A stretch of DNA of 7,378 nt. Source: Phycisphaerales bacterium (GTDB lineage Bacteria > Planctomycetota > Phycisphaerae > Phycisphaerales > UBA1924). The notes beneath the pieces are model-generated. The model did no database searches and was not told where the DNA came from. It worked only from the letters and a program-made list of their open reading frames with translations. Location: positions 1 to 7,378 of the forward strand of contig JALSHW010000320.1 of the NCBI GenBank assembly GCA_026982035.1, read 5' to 3'. A program made the position numbers and the translations under genes. Shown here piece by piece: positions 5,862 to 7,378 of the stretch (the first letter of the stretch is position 1; every line of letters begins with the position of its first letter).

Positions 5862-6928
5862 TTCTGAAAGATCGGCAGATAACGCTTGGGCATCTGAAGA
5901 ATAATCAAGGCCATGGATGTGCCATAGGTTCGGCCGGTGGACCGATCCTCCCACGCACCGTCTGGGAGTTGGGTTTCGATGAGTTCTTTGCGGATCGCAG
6001 GCCACCAGGTTGCCCAGTGTTCATCTCCAGCCATGAACATGGATTGAACGGCGTAGTACTGCCCATAGAAATAGTGGGATCGTGAGGCCGTGGTCGAGCC
6101 GGGTAGGGCGGCGCCCATCAGGTATTCAAGCCCGCGGTCGATCGAATCATCCGAATAAATCCCGGCGTAGTACAAACTCGCCACGCCCGCCGCCGAGCGA
6201 GGCCAGGCACTGGAGCCAGCGCTGGTCTGGTAGCGGAACCCGCCGTCGGGATTCTGGGCGCCATGAACATACTCAACAGCCCGGTCGATGGTGCCACTGG
6301 ACACCTCGATCCCGGCGTTGCGTGCAGATCGCAGAGCCATGATCTGGCAGATCGTCACCGAAACATCGGCGTCGTATGGAACGGGGTTGTATCGCCAGCC
6401 GCCTTCTTCGTTTTGGGTTTGCTCGATCAGGCGCACGGCTTCGACGAGGGCTTCGTGAATCCGTGCGCTCAATGCGGTGTCGGCACCGCCTGGGGTCATG
6501 CCATAGATTTCGCCGAGGAACAGGGTGGCAAAGCCGTGGCCATACATCGGGCCATTGTTGGCTTGGGCGGCGATGAGCCCGTTTTCTTTGGTGGATTCAA
6601 GCACGAAGGTGAGCCCGCGCATGATCTGATCGCTGTAAGGCCCGCGCGATGCGGTGCTGCCATCGCCCATCATCGCGATGCACGCCAACGAAGTGATGGC
6701 AACATTCTTTCCGAATCGGCCTCCATCCCATGAGCCATCATCGCTCTGGGTGGTCGCCAGGAAGTTGAGCCCCTTGGCAATGGCGCGATCCAGTTCATCG
6801 GTGATCTCGGGGTCATTGATTGGCGGGGTGATTGGCGAGGTGACTGGCCGAGTGCTTGGCTGTCCCAGAGTCGCAACTGGCATGATTGCCAGCACACTCG
6901 ACACGATGATGGTCTCGATGAGATTCAT
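5858..6928 (-). CDS. Secreted prenyltransferase/squalene-cyclase-like alpha-toroid protein
   Basis: A 356-aa protein with the repeat pattern of the prenyltransferase/squalene oxidase superfamily. QW-like motifs appear at QSDDGSWDGG (61-70), QNEEGGWRYN (172-181), QNPDGGFRYQ (225-234) and QLPDGAWED (320-328), each after a helical pair, giving an (alpha/alpha) toroid. The N-terminus (1-22, hydrophobic from about 4) looks like a signal peptide, followed by a Thr/Pro-rich linker at about 25-40. At 186-192 the sequence is DADVSVT; the DxDD acid motif of true squalene-hopene cyclases is not complete, and at 356 aa it is about half the size of a cyclase. It is therefore probably not a hopene synthase; a binding or scaffold role is an inference. 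Known relatives are frequent in planctomycetes, often annotated 'terpene cyclase/mutase family'. Both ends form 4-bp ATGA overlaps with the neighbours, and GAGGA precedes ATG 6928. Confidence 0.85.
   Translation of the reverse strand: MNLIETIIVSSVLAIMPVATLGQPSTRPVTSPITPPINDPEITDELDRAIAKGLNFLATTQSDDGSWDGGRFGKNVAITSLACIAMMGDGSTASRGPYSDQIMRGLTFVLESTKENGLIAAQANNGPMYGHGFATLFLGEIYGMTPGGADTALSARIHEALVEAVRLIEQTQNEEGGWRYNPVPYDADVSVTICQIMALRSARNAGIEVSSGTIDRAVEYVHGAQNPDGGFRYQTSAGSSAWPRSAAGVASLYYAGIYSDDSIDRGLEYLMGAALPGSTTASRSHYFYGQYYAVQSMFMAGDEHWATWWPAIRKELIETQLPDGAWEDRSTGRTYGTSMALIILQMPKRYLPIFQK
6818..6865 (-). repeat. Degenerate 12-bp tandem repeat coding a T-x-P-[IV] linker
   Basis: Units at 6818-6829 (GATTGGCGGGGT), 6830-6841 (GATTGGCGAGGT), 6842-6853 (GACTGGCCGAGT) and a partial, more diverged fourth at 6854-6865. 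On the minus strand they encode T-R-P-V, T-S-P-I, T-P-P-I, the flexible linker just after the signal peptide of the cyclase-like protein. Such linkers usually serve as spacers. Confidence 0.75.
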
Positions 6929-7378
6929 TCTTCATCCTCAGCGAGGGCTTTGTAGTATTGTTCGGTCAATCGGCGGTAGAGTTGGGAATAGGGTTCGTCG
7001 AGTCCTTGGCTCAGTGCATCGCGGAGCCGCTCGGGCAGGTGGCCCCATTTGGCGGTGGCGTTGTTGAGGTTGTTGGAACCCACTTCGGTCGATCCTGGCG
7101 GGGTTGATCCATCGGTTGGGTCGCCTGATCCAGATGATGGCGTGTTGCCTTGTTGTTGCTGTTGGTTGGGTTGTTGTTGCTGGCTTGATGAGGATGAAGA
7201 CGATGAGCTGTCGCCGCCGGAGCTTTGGTTGTTCTGGGCTGATTCGATGATTTGATCAAGTTTGCGGAGGATGTCTTCTTGCATGCGTTGGGTGGTCAAT
7301 CCAAAGTCACCAGCACCACCGACCCGATCGGCGGCCAAGCCCATCAATTCCACCGCATCAACGAAGGCCTCGCCCGCT
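6925..7378 (-). CDS. Ser/Gln-rich protein of unknown function (C-terminal part)
   Basis: The frame is open to the right edge, so the 5' end lies outside; 151 codons fit in the window. The GTG at 7353 is internal: the frame continues upstream with G-E-A-F-V-D-A. Visible parts are a helical region (FVDAVELMGLAADRVG, then TQRMQEDILRKLDQIIE, possibly coiled), a low-complexity linker with nine Ser and two Gln tracts, then a Pro/Ser/Thr/Gly linker, and a C-terminal block WGHLPERLRDALSQG...YSQLYRRLTEQYYKALAEDEE. A similar W-G-x-L-P...Y-R-x-L-x-E-x-Y-Y ending is familiar from uncharacterised planctomycete proteins encoded next to cyclase-like proteins; that is recollection, not a search result. No enzyme motif is seen, and whether it is exported cannot be judged without the N-terminus. 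The stop overlaps the next start as ATGA. Confidence 0.75.
   Translation of the reverse strand, partial: AGEAFVDAVELMGLAADRVGGAGDFGLTTQRMQEDILRKLDQIIESAQNNQSSGGDSSSSSSSSSQQQQPNQQQQQGNTPSSGSGDPTDGSTPPGSTEVGSNNLNNATAKWGHLPERLRDALSQGLDEPYSQLYRRLTEQYYKALAEDEE
7150..7209 (-). repeat. Low-complexity Ser9 / Gln4-Pro-Asn-Gln5 coding tract
   Basis: The minus strand encodes nine consecutive serines with mixed codons, then four Gln, Pro-Asn and five Gln from CAA/CAG codons. It links the helical region to the C-terminal W-G-x-L-P block. The mixed serine codons argue against simple trinucleotide slippage there; the CAA/CAG stretch (7150-7182) is closer to a slippage-prone repeat. Confidence 0.85.

Noticed and set aside
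5862..6005. 48-codon N-terminal extension of the exported protein
   Set aside because: It would overlap the cyclase-like gene and bury the signal peptide; ATG 5861 forms the same ATGA junction seen at the other gene pairs.
145..6145. Recurrent CGATCG palindromes across the window
   Set aside because: They sit inside coding sequence in different frames, without regular spacing, at a density I cannot show to exceed expectation for this composition.

Overview
The window looks like bacterial chromosome from the Planctomycetota, most likely a Phycisphaerae-type organism. That placement is an inference. It rests on the combination on the minus strand: a secreted prenyltransferase/squalene-cyclase-like toroid protein, an exported protein ending in an NPCBM-like domain, and a Ser/Gln-rich protein with a C-terminal W-G-x-L-P...LYRRLTEQYY block. 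Base composition is moderately GC-rich. I see no tRNA, rRNA, CRISPR array, insertion sequence or phage gene.

Left part, plus strand, 1-4586. The 3' end of queA (queuosine tRNA modification) is followed after 113 bp by three tightly coupled peptidoglycan-precursor genes, murE, murF and mraY. MurE adds the third stem-peptide residue; its DNPR motif predicts meso-diaminopimelate. MurF adds D-Ala-D-Ala. MraY transfers phospho-MurNAc-pentapeptide to undecaprenyl phosphate to give lipid I. Together they are three consecutive steps of one pathway. Both junctions are 4-bp ATGA overlaps. The usual dcw neighbours (ftsI before murE; murD, ftsW and murG after mraY) are absent from the window.

Right part, minus strand, 7378-4569. 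Reading right to left, there is a partial gene for a Ser/Gln-rich protein of unknown function, then a secreted cyclase-like alpha-toroid protein, then a secreted protein with two Sm-like beta repeats and a C-terminal NPCBM-like domain. These three are also joined by 4-bp ATGA overlaps and look like the tail of one operon for envelope or periplasmic proteins. Their function is unknown.

The two operons converge and overlap tail to tail by 18 bp, with no room for a terminator between them. I found no convincing new system. The points most worth a second look are the secreted cyclase-like/NPCBM pair, the convergent overlap, a G8 run inside the mraY active-site coding region, local C-over-G patches against a G/T-rich plus strand, and a possible 32-codon ORF between queA and murE.
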